A stretch of DNA of 64,000 nt from Pseudomonadota bacterium (GCA_021325025.1 JAJPHZ010000039.1:62001-126000), one strand, 5' to 3'. Shown: positions 42,624 through 52,153, counted from the first letter of the stretch. Made by a program: numbers and translations. The notes: generated by a model not told the origin, from the sequence alone.

Positions 42624-44000
42624 GTGGCGGCAGCGGGCGGCGATATATTAAGGCGCGTTCCCCCCCAAAATATCGAAGCGGAAGAGTCGGTTCTCGGCGC
42701 GATCCTGCTCGACAACGACGCCGTCAACGCGGTCCTGGAGGTAGTGGGCGTCGACGACTTTTACCGCGAGTCGCATCGGCTGATCTTCCAGGCGATGGTG
42801 GACCTGGCGGACCGCAATCAGCCGGTTGACGCGATCACGCTGACCGAAAGCCTGCGCGGGCGTGGCGTGCTGGAACAGGTTGGCGGTCCGGCTTATATCG
42901 CCGAGCTGGCCGCGCGCGTGCCCACTGCCGCCAACGCCGCCTACTACGCGCGAATCGTGCGCGAAAAATCGGTCCTGCGCAGCCTGGCTTCGGTCGCCAC
43001 CGAAATTGCCAGCCAGGCTTACGACGCGCAGACCGACGCCGACGAGTTCGTCGATCAGGCCGAGCACAAGATCTTCCAGATCTCCGAACGCCGCATCCGC
43101 CCCTCGTTCCATTCGATGCCGGAGCTGACGCGCGAGTCGCTCAAGCTGATCGAGCGGCTGTATGAGAATCGTGAACTGGTCACCGGCGTCCCCACCGGCT
43201 TTTCCGATCTGGACCGCATCACCGCCGGCCTTCAGCCCTCCGACCTGATCATCCTGGCGGCCCGCCCCAGCATGGGCAAAACCGCCCTGGCGCTGAATAT
43301 CGCCGCCTATGCCGCGATGGACGCCGAACCCAAGGTCGGCGTGGCGTTCTTTTCGCTGGAGATGTCCAAGGAGCAACTGGTGCTGCGCCTGCTGTGCTCC
43401 GAGGCGCGCGTGGACATGGCCAAGGCACGCGCCGGGTTTCTCAAGGCCGAGGATTTTCCCAAACTGGCGCGCGCCGCCGCCCGGCTGTCGGAGGCGCAGA
43501 TCTTTATCGACGACAGCTCCGATACCTCGCCGATCGTGCTCAAGGCCAAATGCCGCCGGCTGGCGCGCGAACGCAGCAACCATCTGGGTCTGATCATCGT
43601 CGACTACCTGCAGTTGATGCGAGCCTCGCGCCAGGGCGAGTCGCGCGAGAAGGAAATCTCGGAAATCTCGCGCTCGCTCAAGGCGCTAGCCAAGGAACTC
43701 AAGGTGCCGGTCATCGCGCTCTCCCAGCTCAACCGTCAGGTCGAAACCCGGCCCGACCGCCGTCCGCTGCTGGCCGACCTGCGCGAGTCGGGTGCCATCG
43801 AACAGGACGCCGACGTCATCGCCTTCATCTACCGCGACGAGATGTATCACAAGGATTCCAAGGCCGCCGGCACCGCCGAAGTGATTATCGCCAAACAGCG
43901 CAACGGCCCCACCGACACCGCGATCCTCACCTACCTGAGCCAGTACACCCGGTTCGAGAACTACGTCGCCGAAGCCGGCTACGTCGAAGGTGAGTTCTGA
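42624..44000 (+). CDS. dnaB: Replicative DNA helicase DnaB
   Basis: A 458-residue DnaB. The N-terminal domain (PPQNIEAEESVLGAILLD near 13-30) is followed by the RecA-like helicase: ARPSMGKT (Walker A, about 213-220), FSLEMSKEQL, IIVDYLQLM (Walker B), ALSQLNR and DLRESGAIEQDADVI. It unwinds DNA at replication forks as a hexamer and loads primase. GTG 42624 fits the family start. Length is normal and no intein is present. In many bacteria it follows rplI; here a rhomboid gene precedes it and an SDR converges on it. Confidence 0.97.
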   Translation: MAAAGGDILRRVPPQNIEAEESVLGAILLDNDAVNAVLEVVGVDDFYRESHRLIFQAMVDLADRNQPVDAITLTESLRGRGVLEQVGGPAYIAELAARVPTAANAAYYARIVREKSVLRSLASVATEIASQAYDAQTDADEFVDQAEHKIFQISERRIRPSFHSMPELTRESLKLIERLYENRELVTGVPTGFSDLDRITAGLQPSDLIILAARPSMGKTALALNIAAYAAMDAEPKVGVAFFSLEMSKEQLVLRLLCSEARVDMAKARAGFLKAEDFPKLARAAARLSEAQIFIDDSSDTSPIVLKAKCRRLARERSNHLGLIIVDYLQLMRASRQGESREKEISEISRSLKALAKELKVPVIALSQLNRQVETRPDRRPLLADLRESGAIEQDADVIAFIYRDEMYHKDSKAAGTAEVIIAKQRNGPTDTAILTYLSQYTRFENYVAEAGYVEGEF

Positions 44001-44018
44001 ACCGATTCGCGCCGTTGC

Positions 44019-44819
44019 TCAGATCCTCAAGCCCAGCTTCATCATATCGACCAGCGTCGGGCCGTGGGTGAAGGCGCCGCCGTCGACCGTAATGGTCTGG
44101 CCGGTGATGAAGGCCGCCTCCTCGGAGGCCAGAAATGCGACCACGTGGCCGATGTCCTCGGGGCGGCCGTTGCGCGGCACCAGGTTGTGTTCCTCGAAGA
44201 TTTTCTGGACCGGCGGCGCGACGACCTCATTGGCGCGCTCGGTGATAATCAGGCCGGGCGCCACGGCGTTGCAGCGGATGTTGCGCCGCCCATACTGGGT
44301 GGCGACATAGCGGGTTAGGCTGATCACGCCCGCCTTGGCGGCGCCGTACGCGGTCAGTCCGGCGTCGCCGATCACCCCCGACATCGAGGCGGTGTTGACG
44401 ATCGCTCCGCCGCCGCCCTCCAGCATCACCGGGATGACGTGCCGGCATCCGTACAGCGCGCTGTGCAGCGTCAGCTTGAGGATGCGGTCCCACGCCGCTA
44501 GATCCAGCTCGACGACGTTGACGTCCTTGCCCGGTTCGGTGCCGCCCACGTTGTTGTGCATGATATCGATGCGGCCGTAGCGCGCTTTGGCCCGGGCGAT
44601 CAGCTCGCGCACCGATTCCTCGCTGGTCGCGTCGAAGTGAACGGCGTGAGCGTCGCCGCCGCTTTGGCGGATCGCTTCGGCGGCGATGCCGGCGGTGTCG
44701 GCGTCGTAGTCAGCGACGATGACCCTGGCGCCCTCGCGCGCCATAATGGTTGCCGTGGCGCGTCCGATGCCGAAGGCCGCCCCGGCGATAATCGCGACTT
44801 TTCCTGCCAGCCTGCCCAT
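44019..44819 (-). CDS. SDR-family oxidoreductase
   Basis: A 266-residue classical SDR. The cofactor motif reads AGAAFGIG, with VVADYD-like IVADYD after beta-2 favouring NAD, then HNNVGG, VNTASMSG (catalytic Ser) and YGAAK. It ends ITGQTITVDGGAF and has a 15-residue C-terminal tail. GGAGG lies 8 nt before ATG 44819. It converges with dnaB with only 18 bases between the ends. The final PTLVDMMKLGLRI tail resembles SDRs for cyclic alcohols. The substrate is unknown. Confidence 0.88.
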   Translation of the reverse strand: MGRLAGKVAIIAGAAFGIGRATATIMAREGARVIVADYDADTAGIAAEAIRQSGGDAHAVHFDATSEESVRELIARAKARYGRIDIMHNNVGGTEPGKDVNVVELDLAAWDRILKLTLHSALYGCRHVIPVMLEGGGGAIVNTASMSGVIGDAGLTAYGAAKAGVISLTRYVATQYGRRNIRCNAVAPGLIITERANEVVAPPVQKIFEEHNLVPRNGRPEDIGHVVAFLASEEAAFITGQTITVDGGAFTHGPTLVDMMKLGLRI

Positions 44820-44904
44820 TAGCCAATCCTCCGTGCCCTGTTTCCAATCGCTATCCGTCTATACTACGGCGCGGCGCGAAATGCTCGTCCGCGATCGCCA
44901 GCGC

Positions 44905-47169
44905 TCAGTGGCCGGGGATTACGGTCCTCCATACACCCCGGCCAAAGGTGCCGGCCGCCAGTATGCCGCTGTCCGGCAGCAACTCCAGGTCGTTGACCAT
45001 CACGTTGGGCAGGCCGCTGTTCAGGGTCGTCCAATGCGTTCCCAGATCGGCCGACCAGAATACCCCCCGATCGGTTCCCGCAAACAACCTCGGTGTGGCA
45101 GCGGTGAAGTCCGCGGCCAGACTGTAGACGCGGAAGTTGGACGGTAGCCCGGCGTCGATATTGGTCCACGACACGCCACTCGAGGTCGTCATCCAGATTC
45201 GCCCGGATAGCGGAGGGCCGGACCCGTCCAACTCCCAGGGGTTGGCGGGAATGATGACCGTGTTGATGAACACCTGCGAAGGATTGTTGGGATCCACCAC
45301 GATGGCGGTGGTAGTGGCGCCGGTAAAGTCGGGTTGCGGCGAAATGTCGGCCCACGTCGCGGCGCCGTCGCTCGTGACGAAGACGCGTCCGTCCTCCGTG
45401 GCAACATAGATGGTTTGTGCGGCGGTACCCGCCACGGCAATGGCGGTAATCTGGCTGCCCGGCGAGGGGGCCGTCCCGATTTCATTCCAGGTCAACGGTT
45501 GTCCGGGCCCGATGTCGGTTGCTTGCCACACATGCTGGCCGCCGAGCACCAGATGGGCCGGGTTGGCGGGGTCGAGGATAAAGGCATTGTAGGGTTCCTG
45601 ATCGTCCCGGTTGGCGAAGTCCTCCTGATTAAGTCCGTCGGTCTGATCCGTCCAGGTTTGACCCTTGTCTCCCGACCGGTCCAGAAAAGTCTGGTTTGCG
45701 GGCTTTGGGGTAGGAGTGGGTCCGCTTACCTCGTTTCTGCCGTAGCCCCATACGTAGACCTGGCTGTCATTCGTGGGATTGATCCGGAATCTGCCGACCT
45801 CCTCTCCGGCCGGCAGATAATTCCACGTCATGCTGCCGGTGTATTGAATACCCGACAACTGGTCCTGCGATACGGCGTCGATGATCGATGGGTTGAGCGG
45901 GTCCAGCGCCAGGGTGTGGATCAGGAAATTGCCCAGGTTGCCCTGCTTGGAGGCGAAAGGCATGCTCGGTGGATCGCTATTGCTATGGATGCCGCGGTCG
46001 CCGACCAGCACCAGGTTGTCCGAGTCATCAAAGAACACGTTGACGACATCGTCCACGTCGCGGGAGAGATGGGTCCAGGTGCCGCCGCCGTCGGTGCTCA
46101 TCACGAAGTTCGGCTCGCAGGCGTTGGCGTAAATGAGGTTGGGATCGGCGGGAGAGACGCCGAGCACGACGTGCCAGTAGCGAAAGTCCTGCGCAGGCGT
46201 GGCTTCGGTTTGGCTGCAGAAGTTGGGTGGCAGCGCCTCGGGCAGTGTCAGGCGTCTCCAGTTTGCCCCGGCGTCGGCGGTCCTGAAGCGCTGCAATTGA
46301 GGACTTTGCGCGGAGTTTTGACTGCCGAACACCGCGGCATAAACGTAGTCGGGATGAAAGGGCGCCATCCGCAGCGCGATGAAACTGCCGATCTCGAAGC
46401 CCTCCACTGCCGGCAGACTCATCCGGGTCCAGCTATCCCCGCCGTCGGTGCTCTTGTAAATGCCGCCGTGAGTAGCTCCCGATTCAGGTGTCCCATTGAC
46501 GACGCCGGTGTAGATCACCGCTGGCGCATCGGGGTCAATCACGACGTCGGAAGCCGCACCCAGCCCGATACTGTGCTCAGTGATGTTGACCCAGTTCACG
46601 CCGCCGTCGCTGGACCTGAACAGGCCATGGACGGTATTCCCGCCCACTGCGGCGTACACGAGGTCAGGGTCGGCAGGGTTAACCGCAATTGCGCCGAACA
46701 AGGCGTTGGCGAATAAAACCTGGGCGAGGTACTCCCAACTCATCCCCCCGTCGGTGGAGCGCAGAATGCCGCCATTGGGGCCCTGCGCGGCGCCGTACAA
46801 TACACCGCCGCCAAGGGCGAGACTCTTGCCGAAGATGGACAGGCTCGGCAGCTTGTCGGTCAGCGGTTGCCAGGTCGGATTGGCGTCTTCCCAGTTGGTG
46901 GTCTTCCAGACTCCGCTACCTGCCGTATCGCCGCCGCCGCTGCCGCCCACGTACATGACATTGTGATTGGAGGGGTCGGGCACCGCGACATCGATCCGGC
47001 CCGAGAACCTGATTGGGGTGCCGGAGAGCGAATCGAAAACGGGCGCCGGGCCAAGGAAGGTCCACGAATGCGGCTGTGGTCCGGATGAGCTGCCGCCGCA
47101 CGCTCCGATCGTCATCGCCAGCAGCGCTCCAACCACGAACACCCGGGCCGCGACTCGAATATCAGCCAT
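44905..47169 (-). CDS. Secreted BNR/Asp-box repeat lipoprotein (beta-propeller)
   Basis: A 754-residue exported protein. The signal peptide (MADIRVAARVFVVGALLAMTIGAC) ends in a lipobox-like TIGAC with Cys and a Gly/Ser linker. Many Asp-box repeats follow: STDGGMSW, SSDGGVNW, STDGGDSW, TADAGANW, STDGGGTW, TSDGAATW and SADLGTHW, as in sialidase-like and VPS10-type seven-bladed propellers. The C-terminus repeats the motif GTFGRGVW. Asp-box proteins include glycan hydrolases, but no catalytic sialidase residues are evident. AGGAGG lies before ATG 47169. It is a paralogue of the next gene, sharing blocks such as SLSIFGKSLAL and AAVGGNTVHGLFRSSDGG. Function unknown. Confidence 0.82.
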   Translation of the reverse strand: MADIRVAARVFVVGALLAMTIGACGGSSSGPQPHSWTFLGPAPVFDSLSGTPIRFSGRIDVAVPDPSNHNVMYVGGSGGGDTAGSGVWKTTNWEDANPTWQPLTDKLPSLSIFGKSLALGGGVLYGAAQGPNGGILRSTDGGMSWEYLAQVLFANALFGAIAVNPADPDLVYAAVGGNTVHGLFRSSDGGVNWVNITEHSIGLGAASDVVIDPDAPAVIYTGVVNGTPESGATHGGIYKSTDGGDSWTRMSLPAVEGFEIGSFIALRMAPFHPDYVYAAVFGSQNSAQSPQLQRFRTADAGANWRRLTLPEALPPNFCSQTEATPAQDFRYWHVVLGVSPADPNLIYANACEPNFVMSTDGGGTWTHLSRDVDDVVNVFFDDSDNLVLVGDRGIHSNSDPPSMPFASKQGNLGNFLIHTLALDPLNPSIIDAVSQDQLSGIQYTGSMTWNYLPAGEEVGRFRINPTNDSQVYVWGYGRNEVSGPTPTPKPANQTFLDRSGDKGQTWTDQTDGLNQEDFANRDDQEPYNAFILDPANPAHLVLGGQHVWQATDIGPGQPLTWNEIGTAPSPGSQITAIAVAGTAAQTIYVATEDGRVFVTSDGAATWADISPQPDFTGATTTAIVVDPNNPSQVFINTVIIPANPWELDGSGPPLSGRIWMTTSSGVSWTNIDAGLPSNFRVYSLAADFTAATPRLFAGTDRGVFWSADLGTHWTTLNSGLPNVMVNDLELLPDSGILAAGTFGRGVWRTVIPGH

Positions 47170-47512
47170 AGCAGTAGCACCTCCTGGACTGGAAAACCAT
47201 GATGTTATCGCCATTTTACACATCAAAAATGTGCACCCTTTGGCACAAGTGGAGTCGATTCGGATGGCCGATTGAGAAGTCAATCGGGCGGCGGCTTCGA
47301 AGCCAAAGCCATCAGCCGATGGTCAAAAGCGTAGTGGCTGGCCGAAGCGGGGCGTCTGTGCCCACCCGCCGACCGAAGGGCGGCGCGAGCCGGCTCGTGC
47401 GTCGCTGAAGGGCAGCGATGCCTATCCCACTGAAGTGATTCAGCCGTGTCCCTGCCGGTGCGTAAACCACCACTTTATCCCTGCCGCGAAAAGGGTGCCT
47501 CCGGGCGACGTG
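47170..47512. other. Intergenic region between paralogous BNR genes
   Basis: The 343 bases hold no gene. Next to the start of the first BNR gene lies a conserved element (47212-47249) also found before its paralogue. The rest is GC-rich with a 12-base palindrome CGAGCCGGCTCG at 47386-47397 and no convincing terminator. Promoter activity for the BNR gene is expected here. Confidence 0.45.
47212..47249 (-). promoter_or_regulatory. Conserved upstream element, copy 1
   Basis: Read on the minus strand this begins CTTGTGCCAAA and ends TTTTTGATGTGTAAAAT. The same layout (CTTGCGCAAAAT ... GGTTTTGATGTAAAAAAC) occurs at 49780-49812. Both lie 42-43 bases before the start codons of the two BNR paralogues, so a shared promoter or regulator site is likely. 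Confidence 0.55.
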
Positions 47513-49738
47513 TCAATCGCCGCCGGGAATCACGGTCTCCCACACGCCCCGCCCAAACGTGCCCACGGCGAGCACTGCGGTCTGTGGCAGGAATTCCATG
47601 TCGTCGATGGTCACGTTGGGCAGGCCGTTTTTCAAAATCGTCCAGTGCTTGCCCAGGTTGCGCGACCAGAACACACTTCGATCCGTTCCGGCGAAAAGCG
47701 CCGGCGTGCGAAAGGCGAAATCGGCCGCCAGCGCGTGAACGCCCAGACCGGCCGGCAGGTCGCCGTCGATATTGGTCCACGACGTGCCGCCGTTCGCCGT
47801 CATCCAGATGCGTCCCCCGGCGGGCGGATTGGCGGTGCTCAGCTCCCAGCCGGGCGGCTCTGAACTGACAGTGTTGACGAACAGCCGCGCCGGATTTTTG
47901 GGATCGATGACGATGGCGGTCGTGACATCCTCGGTAATCGCCGGCTGGGGCGAGACATTGCTCCAGGTGCTGCCGCCGTTGGTGCTGACAAACAACGTGC
48001 CGCCGACGGTGCCGGCGTAGATGGTCTGGCCGTTGCTGCCGGGCGCCACCGCTACGGCTGTGATCTGGTTGCCTGGCGATGGGGCGGTGCTGAGCATGTT
48101 CCACACCAGCGGCTGCGAGGGCCCCTGATCGACCGCTTCCCACACGTGCTGACCGCCCAGCACCAGATGGGCGGGGTCGTCGGGGTCCAGCGCGAAAGCG
48201 TTATAAGGAAGCTGCTCGTCTTCAGCCTGGAAGTCGGCGGTCGCCAGGCCGGTCATCTCCGTCTGCCAGCTCTGACCACCATCCTCCGAGCGCTTGAGAA
48301 AGATGCCGCTTTGCTCGAAGCCCCAGGTATAGACCAGGTTGTCGTTGACGGGATTGATGCGGAATCTGCCGACCTCGGAGCCGGCCGGCAGATAATTCCA
48401 CGTCGTGCTGCCGGTGAATTGAATGCCCGAGAGTTGATCCTGGGCCACGGCGTCAATGATCGAAGGGTTTAACGGATCGAGTGCCAGGGTGTGGATCAGG
48501 AAATTGCCCAGGTTGCCCTGCTTGGAGACAAAGGTGGGCGACATGCTCAGGGCATTGGTGCTGAGGTGGATGCCGCGGTCGCCGACCAGCATCAGGTTGC
48601 CCGAATCGTCGAAGAACACGTTGACCACGTCGTCGACGGTGGGCAGTTGCGTCCAACTGTGGCCGCCGTCGGTGCTGGCCACAAAAGTCGGCTCGCAGGC
48701 GTTGGCGTAAACCACGTCGGGGTTGGCGGGATCAACTCCCAGCACGACGTGCCAGAAGCGGAAGTCCTGAGAGGTGTTCGGACTGGTGCCGCACATGCTC
48801 GGCACGCGGGCGTTGGGCAGCGTCAGCAGCTCCCAGTTCGCACCGCCGTCGACGGTGCGAAAGCGCTGCAATTGGGGATTCTTGGGACCGTTATTGCTGC
48901 CGAAGATTGTGCTGTAGACGTAGTTGGGATTACTGGGCGCCATGCGCAGCGCGATGAAATCGCCGATTGCGAAGTTCGCCGGCAGCGGCAGCGCCATCGC
49001 GCTCCAACTATTGCCGCCGTCGGTGCTTTGGTAGATGCCGCCGTGGGTTGCTCCGGAGCCGGCCGCTCCATTGACGATGCCCGTGTAGATGACCGCTGGG
49101 TTGAGCGGGTTAATCACCACGTCGGAGGCGGCGCCCAGGCCAATGGTGGGGTCCGTAACATTGGCCCAGCTCATGCCGCCATCACTCGATCTGAACAGGC
49201 CATGGACAGTGTTTCCGCCCACCGCGGCGAAGACAACCTTGGAATTGGCGGGGCTGACTGCAATAGCGCCGAACAGCGCGTTAGCGAACAGGTTGCCGGC
49301 CAGAAATTTCCAGTGCCGACCCCCGTCGGCGGAGCGCAGGATGCCGCCGTTGGGTCCCTGCGCAGCGGCATACAGGATGCCGCCGCGTGGTCCGGCAAAC
49401 AGCGCCAGGCTCTTGCCGAAGATGGAAAGGCTGGGCTGAGCGTCGATCAACGGCTGCCAGGTCGGATTGGTGTCGAGCCAGTCGGTGGTCTTCCAGATTC
49501 CGCTGCCGGCCGTGCCGCCGCCACCGCTGCCGGCGACGTACATGACGTTGGGATCCAGCGGGTCGCGCACCGCCACATCGACTCGGCCCGAAAATCTGGT
49601 GGCCTTGTCAAAGATCGGCGCCGGACCCACGAAAGTCCAGTTATGGGGGCGCGCCAACCGGCCATGATCGGCGGCTGCGGCAATTCCAAACATGCTCAGC
49701 GCAAACAGTGTCAGAGACAGGAGACGAAAACGGGCCAT
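47513..49738 (-). CDS. Secreted BNR/Asp-box repeat protein (beta-propeller)
   Basis: A 741-residue paralogue of the protein at 44905-47169. The signal peptide (MARFRLLSLTLFALSMFGIAAAADHG) lacks a lipobox Cys, so this copy is probably soluble and the other anchored. Asp-box repeats: SADGGRHW, SSDGGMSW, STDGGNSW, TVDGGANW, STDGGHSW, SEDGGQSW, STNGGSTW, TANGGTSW. The C-terminus is GTFGRGVWETVIPGGD. Shared spacing along the whole length shows a gene duplication. ATG 49738 begins the signal peptide. It follows scpB in the same direction by 195 bases but has its own conserved upstream element. Confidence 0.82.
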   Translation of the reverse strand: MARFRLLSLTLFALSMFGIAAAADHGRLARPHNWTFVGPAPIFDKATRFSGRVDVAVRDPLDPNVMYVAGSGGGGTAGSGIWKTTDWLDTNPTWQPLIDAQPSLSIFGKSLALFAGPRGGILYAAAQGPNGGILRSADGGRHWKFLAGNLFANALFGAIAVSPANSKVVFAAVGGNTVHGLFRSSDGGMSWANVTDPTIGLGAASDVVINPLNPAVIYTGIVNGAAGSGATHGGIYQSTDGGNSWSAMALPLPANFAIGDFIALRMAPSNPNYVYSTIFGSNNGPKNPQLQRFRTVDGGANWELLTLPNARVPSMCGTSPNTSQDFRFWHVVLGVDPANPDVVYANACEPTFVASTDGGHSWTQLPTVDDVVNVFFDDSGNLMLVGDRGIHLSTNALSMSPTFVSKQGNLGNFLIHTLALDPLNPSIIDAVAQDQLSGIQFTGSTTWNYLPAGSEVGRFRINPVNDNLVYTWGFEQSGIFLKRSEDGGQSWQTEMTGLATADFQAEDEQLPYNAFALDPDDPAHLVLGGQHVWEAVDQGPSQPLVWNMLSTAPSPGNQITAVAVAPGSNGQTIYAGTVGGTLFVSTNGGSTWSNVSPQPAITEDVTTAIVIDPKNPARLFVNTVSSEPPGWELSTANPPAGGRIWMTANGGTSWTNIDGDLPAGLGVHALAADFAFRTPALFAGTDRSVFWSRNLGKHWTILKNGLPNVTIDDMEFLPQTAVLAVGTFGRGVWETVIPGGD

Positions 49739-49779
49739 TCAGTTACCTTTCACGGAACTTGGGCTCCCAAACGCCAGCG

Positions 49780-49812
49780 TTTTTTACATCAAAACCGGCC
49801 ATTTTGCGCAAG
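49780..49812 (-). promoter_or_regulatory. Conserved upstream element, copy 2
   Basis: On the minus strand: CTTGCGCAAAATGGCC then GGTTTTGATGTAAAAAAC. TTGCGC and TGTAAA lie 17 bases apart and could be the -35 and -10 of a promoter. It corresponds to copy 1 at 47212-47249 in order, spacing to the start codon and strand. Confidence 0.55.
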
Positions 49813-49933
49813 TTTTCCGGCGTACGCCGGCTGCAGCAATCTCCCCGTCAAAGTACGACATCAAGTCCAAGCCATGGGGCGGGCGACTCTGCCTGTCATC
49901 TTCTCCACCGAGCCGTGGGTTGGGTCACACAGC

Positions 49934-50698
49934 TCAGGAGGAACCTTCGCCTTCCTCCGAAGGGCCGGTGTCGGCGGCGGAGGACTGTGGTGAGTCTTGC
50001 GCGGCCTGCTGGTCGGGTTTGTCGGCGGGCGATGCGGATTGTGCAGGAGGGGTCGGGCCGGGCGGCGCCTGCTCGGAGGGATGCTCGGCGTCGGCCGCCA
50101 TCAGCTCCAGTTGCTCGGGCGCTGCCTCTTCGCCCTGCTCGGCACGGCGCTGCTGTTCGGCTTCTTCGATTCGGCGCTCGACTTCGCGCAGCTCGGTCAG
50201 GTCGGGCAAGCTGTCGAGGTCCTTCAGGCCGAAGGTCTGGAGGAACTCTGCCGTGGTGGCGTACATCAGCGGGCGGCCGGGAGCTTCCTTGCGTCCGGCG
50301 ATTTTCACCAGGTGCCGCTCGGTCAGCGTCTCCAGTACCGCGCCGCTGTCGACGCCGCGCAACTGTTCGATTTCCGGCCGCGTGATGGGCTGGCGATAGG
50401 CGATGATCGCCAGCGTCTCCATCATCGGGCGCGACAGGCGCGGCGGGCGCGCCGCCAGCAGCTTGCGCACGTACAGGGCGTGCTCCCTGGGGGTGCGCAG
50501 TTGATAGCCACCCGCGACTTCCTCCAACGTCAGGCCGCGGCCCTGGCGATGGAAGTCCGCTTTCAACTCGGCAATCGCCTTGCGGATCGCCTCCTTCGTG
50601 ACCGGCTCCAGCACCGCCGCCAGGCGCGCCAGCGAGACCGGCTCGCCCGACGCGAACAGCAGGCTTTCCAGCACCGCCTTCAATCGTTCCTCATCCAC
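49934..50698 (-). CDS. scpB: Chromosome segregation and condensation protein ScpB
   Basis: A 254-residue ScpB. The winged-helix core is clear: LKAVLESLLFASGEPVS at the start, KLLAARPPRLSRP and METLAIIAYRQPITR near 90-110. The C-terminal 80 residues form a low-complexity Glu/Pro/Ala/Gln tail (AEQGEEAAPEQ, PPGPTPPAQS), longer than in many homologues. ScpB binds ScpA and SMC to form the bacterial condensin. ATG 50698 is 35 bases after scpA. It is the last gene of the mutS-to-scpB row. Confidence 0.95.
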   Translation of the reverse strand: MDEERLKAVLESLLFASGEPVSLARLAAVLEPVTKEAIRKAIAELKADFHRQGRGLTLEEVAGGYQLRTPREHALYVRKLLAARPPRLSRPMMETLAIIAYRQPITRPEIEQLRGVDSGAVLETLTERHLVKIAGRKEAPGRPLMYATTAEFLQTFGLKDLDSLPDLTELREVERRIEEAEQQRRAEQGEEAAPEQLELMAADAEHPSEQAPPGPTPPAQSASPADKPDQQAAQDSPQSSAADTGPSEEGEGSS

Positions 50699-50733
50699 CT
50701 CTTACTCCCAACGCAGAACTGACAGGCCACCGC

Positions 50734-51501
50734 TCAGGCACTGGCCGCGGCTTCGGCGCGCGGGGCGAGCCAGATGGGGCCGAAGGCGGCCTCCTGCCAG
50801 GCGCGCACGCGGCCGCGGCGAATCAATTCCAGCAGCGCCAGAAAGAATGCCACCACCGTGGGCCGGTCGCGGGCGTCGTCGAACAGCGATATGAATTCCA
50901 GCCGCGCGGCGTGCTCCAGCCGCTCCAGGATTACCGGGATGCACTGCGCGACCGGGATGTCGCGCAGATTGAGTTCGCGCGGTCCCTGTTCGCTCATGCG
51001 CGCGAGCACGCCGCGCAGCGCTTCGATCAGGTCGAAGATCGACACGTCGTAAATCGGCACTTCCTCGGCCGCCCCCTCCAGCTTCTCGCCGGGCGCGACA
51101 AACACGTCGCGTCCGAGCAGCGGGCGCTCGGCCAGCTTAAACGCCGCCTCGCGATAGCGCTGGTATTCGAGCAGCCGGTCGATTAGGTCGCGCTTGAGCT
51201 CCTCGGCCTCCTCCTCGTCGGCCGGGCCCTGGTAGGGCAGCAGGGCGAAGGACTTGATCAGCAGCAGCGTCGCCGCCATCACCAAATACTCGCCCGCGAC
51301 GTCCAGGTTGAGCGAGTCGAGCAGCTCCAGGTACGCCAAATACTGCTCGGTGACGATGCTGGCGGTGACGTCGTGGGGGTCCAGTTCGTTCTTCTTGATG
51401 AGATGCAGCAGGAGGTCCAGCGGCCCTTCGAACACCGGCAGCCGAAACCATCGGCCGGCCTCGGCCGTGGTCCTGGCAGGGTTGGGATTGGAGTCACTCA
51501 C
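50734..51501 (-). CDS. scpA: Chromosome segregation and condensation protein ScpA
   Basis: A 255-residue kleisin subunit of condensin. It has FEGPLDLLLHLIKKNELDP near 24-42, AGEYLVMAATLLLIKS near 69 and a C-terminal winged helix (VAFFLALLELIRRGRVRAWQ). It links the heads of an SMC dimer with ScpB. The start is GTG 51501 in a GTGA overlap (51498-51501) with the M50 protease stop, so translation is coupled. The smc gene itself is not in the window. Confidence 0.95.
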   Translation of the reverse strand: MSDSNPNPARTTAEAGRWFRLPVFEGPLDLLLHLIKKNELDPHDVTASIVTEQYLAYLELLDSLNLDVAGEYLVMAATLLLIKSFALLPYQGPADEEEAEELKRDLIDRLLEYQRYREAAFKLAERPLLGRDVFVAPGEKLEGAAEEVPIYDVSIFDLIEALRGVLARMSEQGPRELNLRDIPVAQCIPVILERLEHAARLEFISLFDDARDRPTVVAFFLALLELIRRGRVRAWQEAAFGPIWLAPRAEAAASA

Positions 51502-52151
51502 AGCAGCATCCGCGTGACGGTATTGATAATCGGGTCAATCAGCCGATTGAAGAAGTCGGAGTACAGAAGTACGAACAGGATCAGGATGCCATAAGGCTCC
51601 GAGCGCGCGAACTTGATCGCCATCGGCAGCGGCAGCAATCCGGCCAGCATCCGCCCGCCGTCCAGCGGCAGCACCGGCAGCAGGTTGAAAATCGCTAGCA
51701 CCACGTTGATTACCACCGACGCGCGCAGCATGTAGATAAGCGGGATCACCACCGCGCGCCAGGCCTGCGGATCGATCAGGTAGGGCAGTTTGTGCGCCGC
51801 CAGGGCGCTGACGATCGCCAGGGTCACGTTGGTCAGCGGTCCCGCCGCCGCCACCATCACCATCCCGGCGCGGCCGTTGCGCAGGCGGCGGAAATCCACC
51901 GGCACCGGCTTGGCCCATCCGAAGACCGGCAGATGGAAGAACAGCAGCAGCGCGGGCAGGATCACGGTGCCGAACGGATCGACGTGCGAGATCGGATTGA
52001 GGGTCAGGCGTCCGGCGCGCTCCGCGGTGTCGTCGCCCAGCCGGCGCGCCACCTCGCCGTGCATCACCTCGTGGGCGACGATGGAAAAAATGGTTGGAAC
52101 CGCCCAGATCGACAGCTCCAACATGAAATCTGAAAAATTCGTCGAAAGCAT
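51498..52151 (-). CDS. Site-2-type M50 metalloprotease (short form)
   Basis: A 217-residue membrane protease without PDZ or CBS domains. The zinc site is HEVMH (H27, E28, H31), followed by NPISHVDPFGT, AAAGPLTNV and the third-ligand region NLLPVLPLDGGRM. Several hydrophobic segments fit a membrane-embedded site-2 protease. It lies 2 bases after xerD and overlaps scpA by 4 nt. Short M50 genes are common beside scpAB and trpS in deltaproteobacteria-like genomes. Its substrate is unknown. Confidence 0.9.
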   Translation of the reverse strand: MLSTNFSDFMLELSIWAVPTIFSIVAHEVMHGEVARRLGDDTAERAGRLTLNPISHVDPFGTVILPALLLFFHLPVFGWAKPVPVDFRRLRNGRAGMVMVAAAGPLTNVTLAIVSALAAHKLPYLIDPQAWRAVVIPLIYMLRASVVINVVLAIFNLLPVLPLDGGRMLAGLLPLPMAIKFARSEPYGILILFVLLYSDFFNRLIDPIINTVTRMLL

Positions 52152-52153
52152 CC

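Noticed and set aside
45334-46716. 460-codon plus-strand frame across the first BNR gene
   Set aside because: Same reason: antisense to regular Asp-box repeats, with no recognisable domain.
47386-47397. Perfect 12-base palindrome CGAGCCGGCTCG as an operator
   Set aside because: Such palindromes are expected in GC-rich DNA, it is single, and it is far from the gene start compared with the conserved element.
48491-49993. 500-codon plus-strand frame across the second BNR gene
   Set aside because: Antisense to a protein with signal peptide and regular Asp-box repeats; composition is shadow-like.
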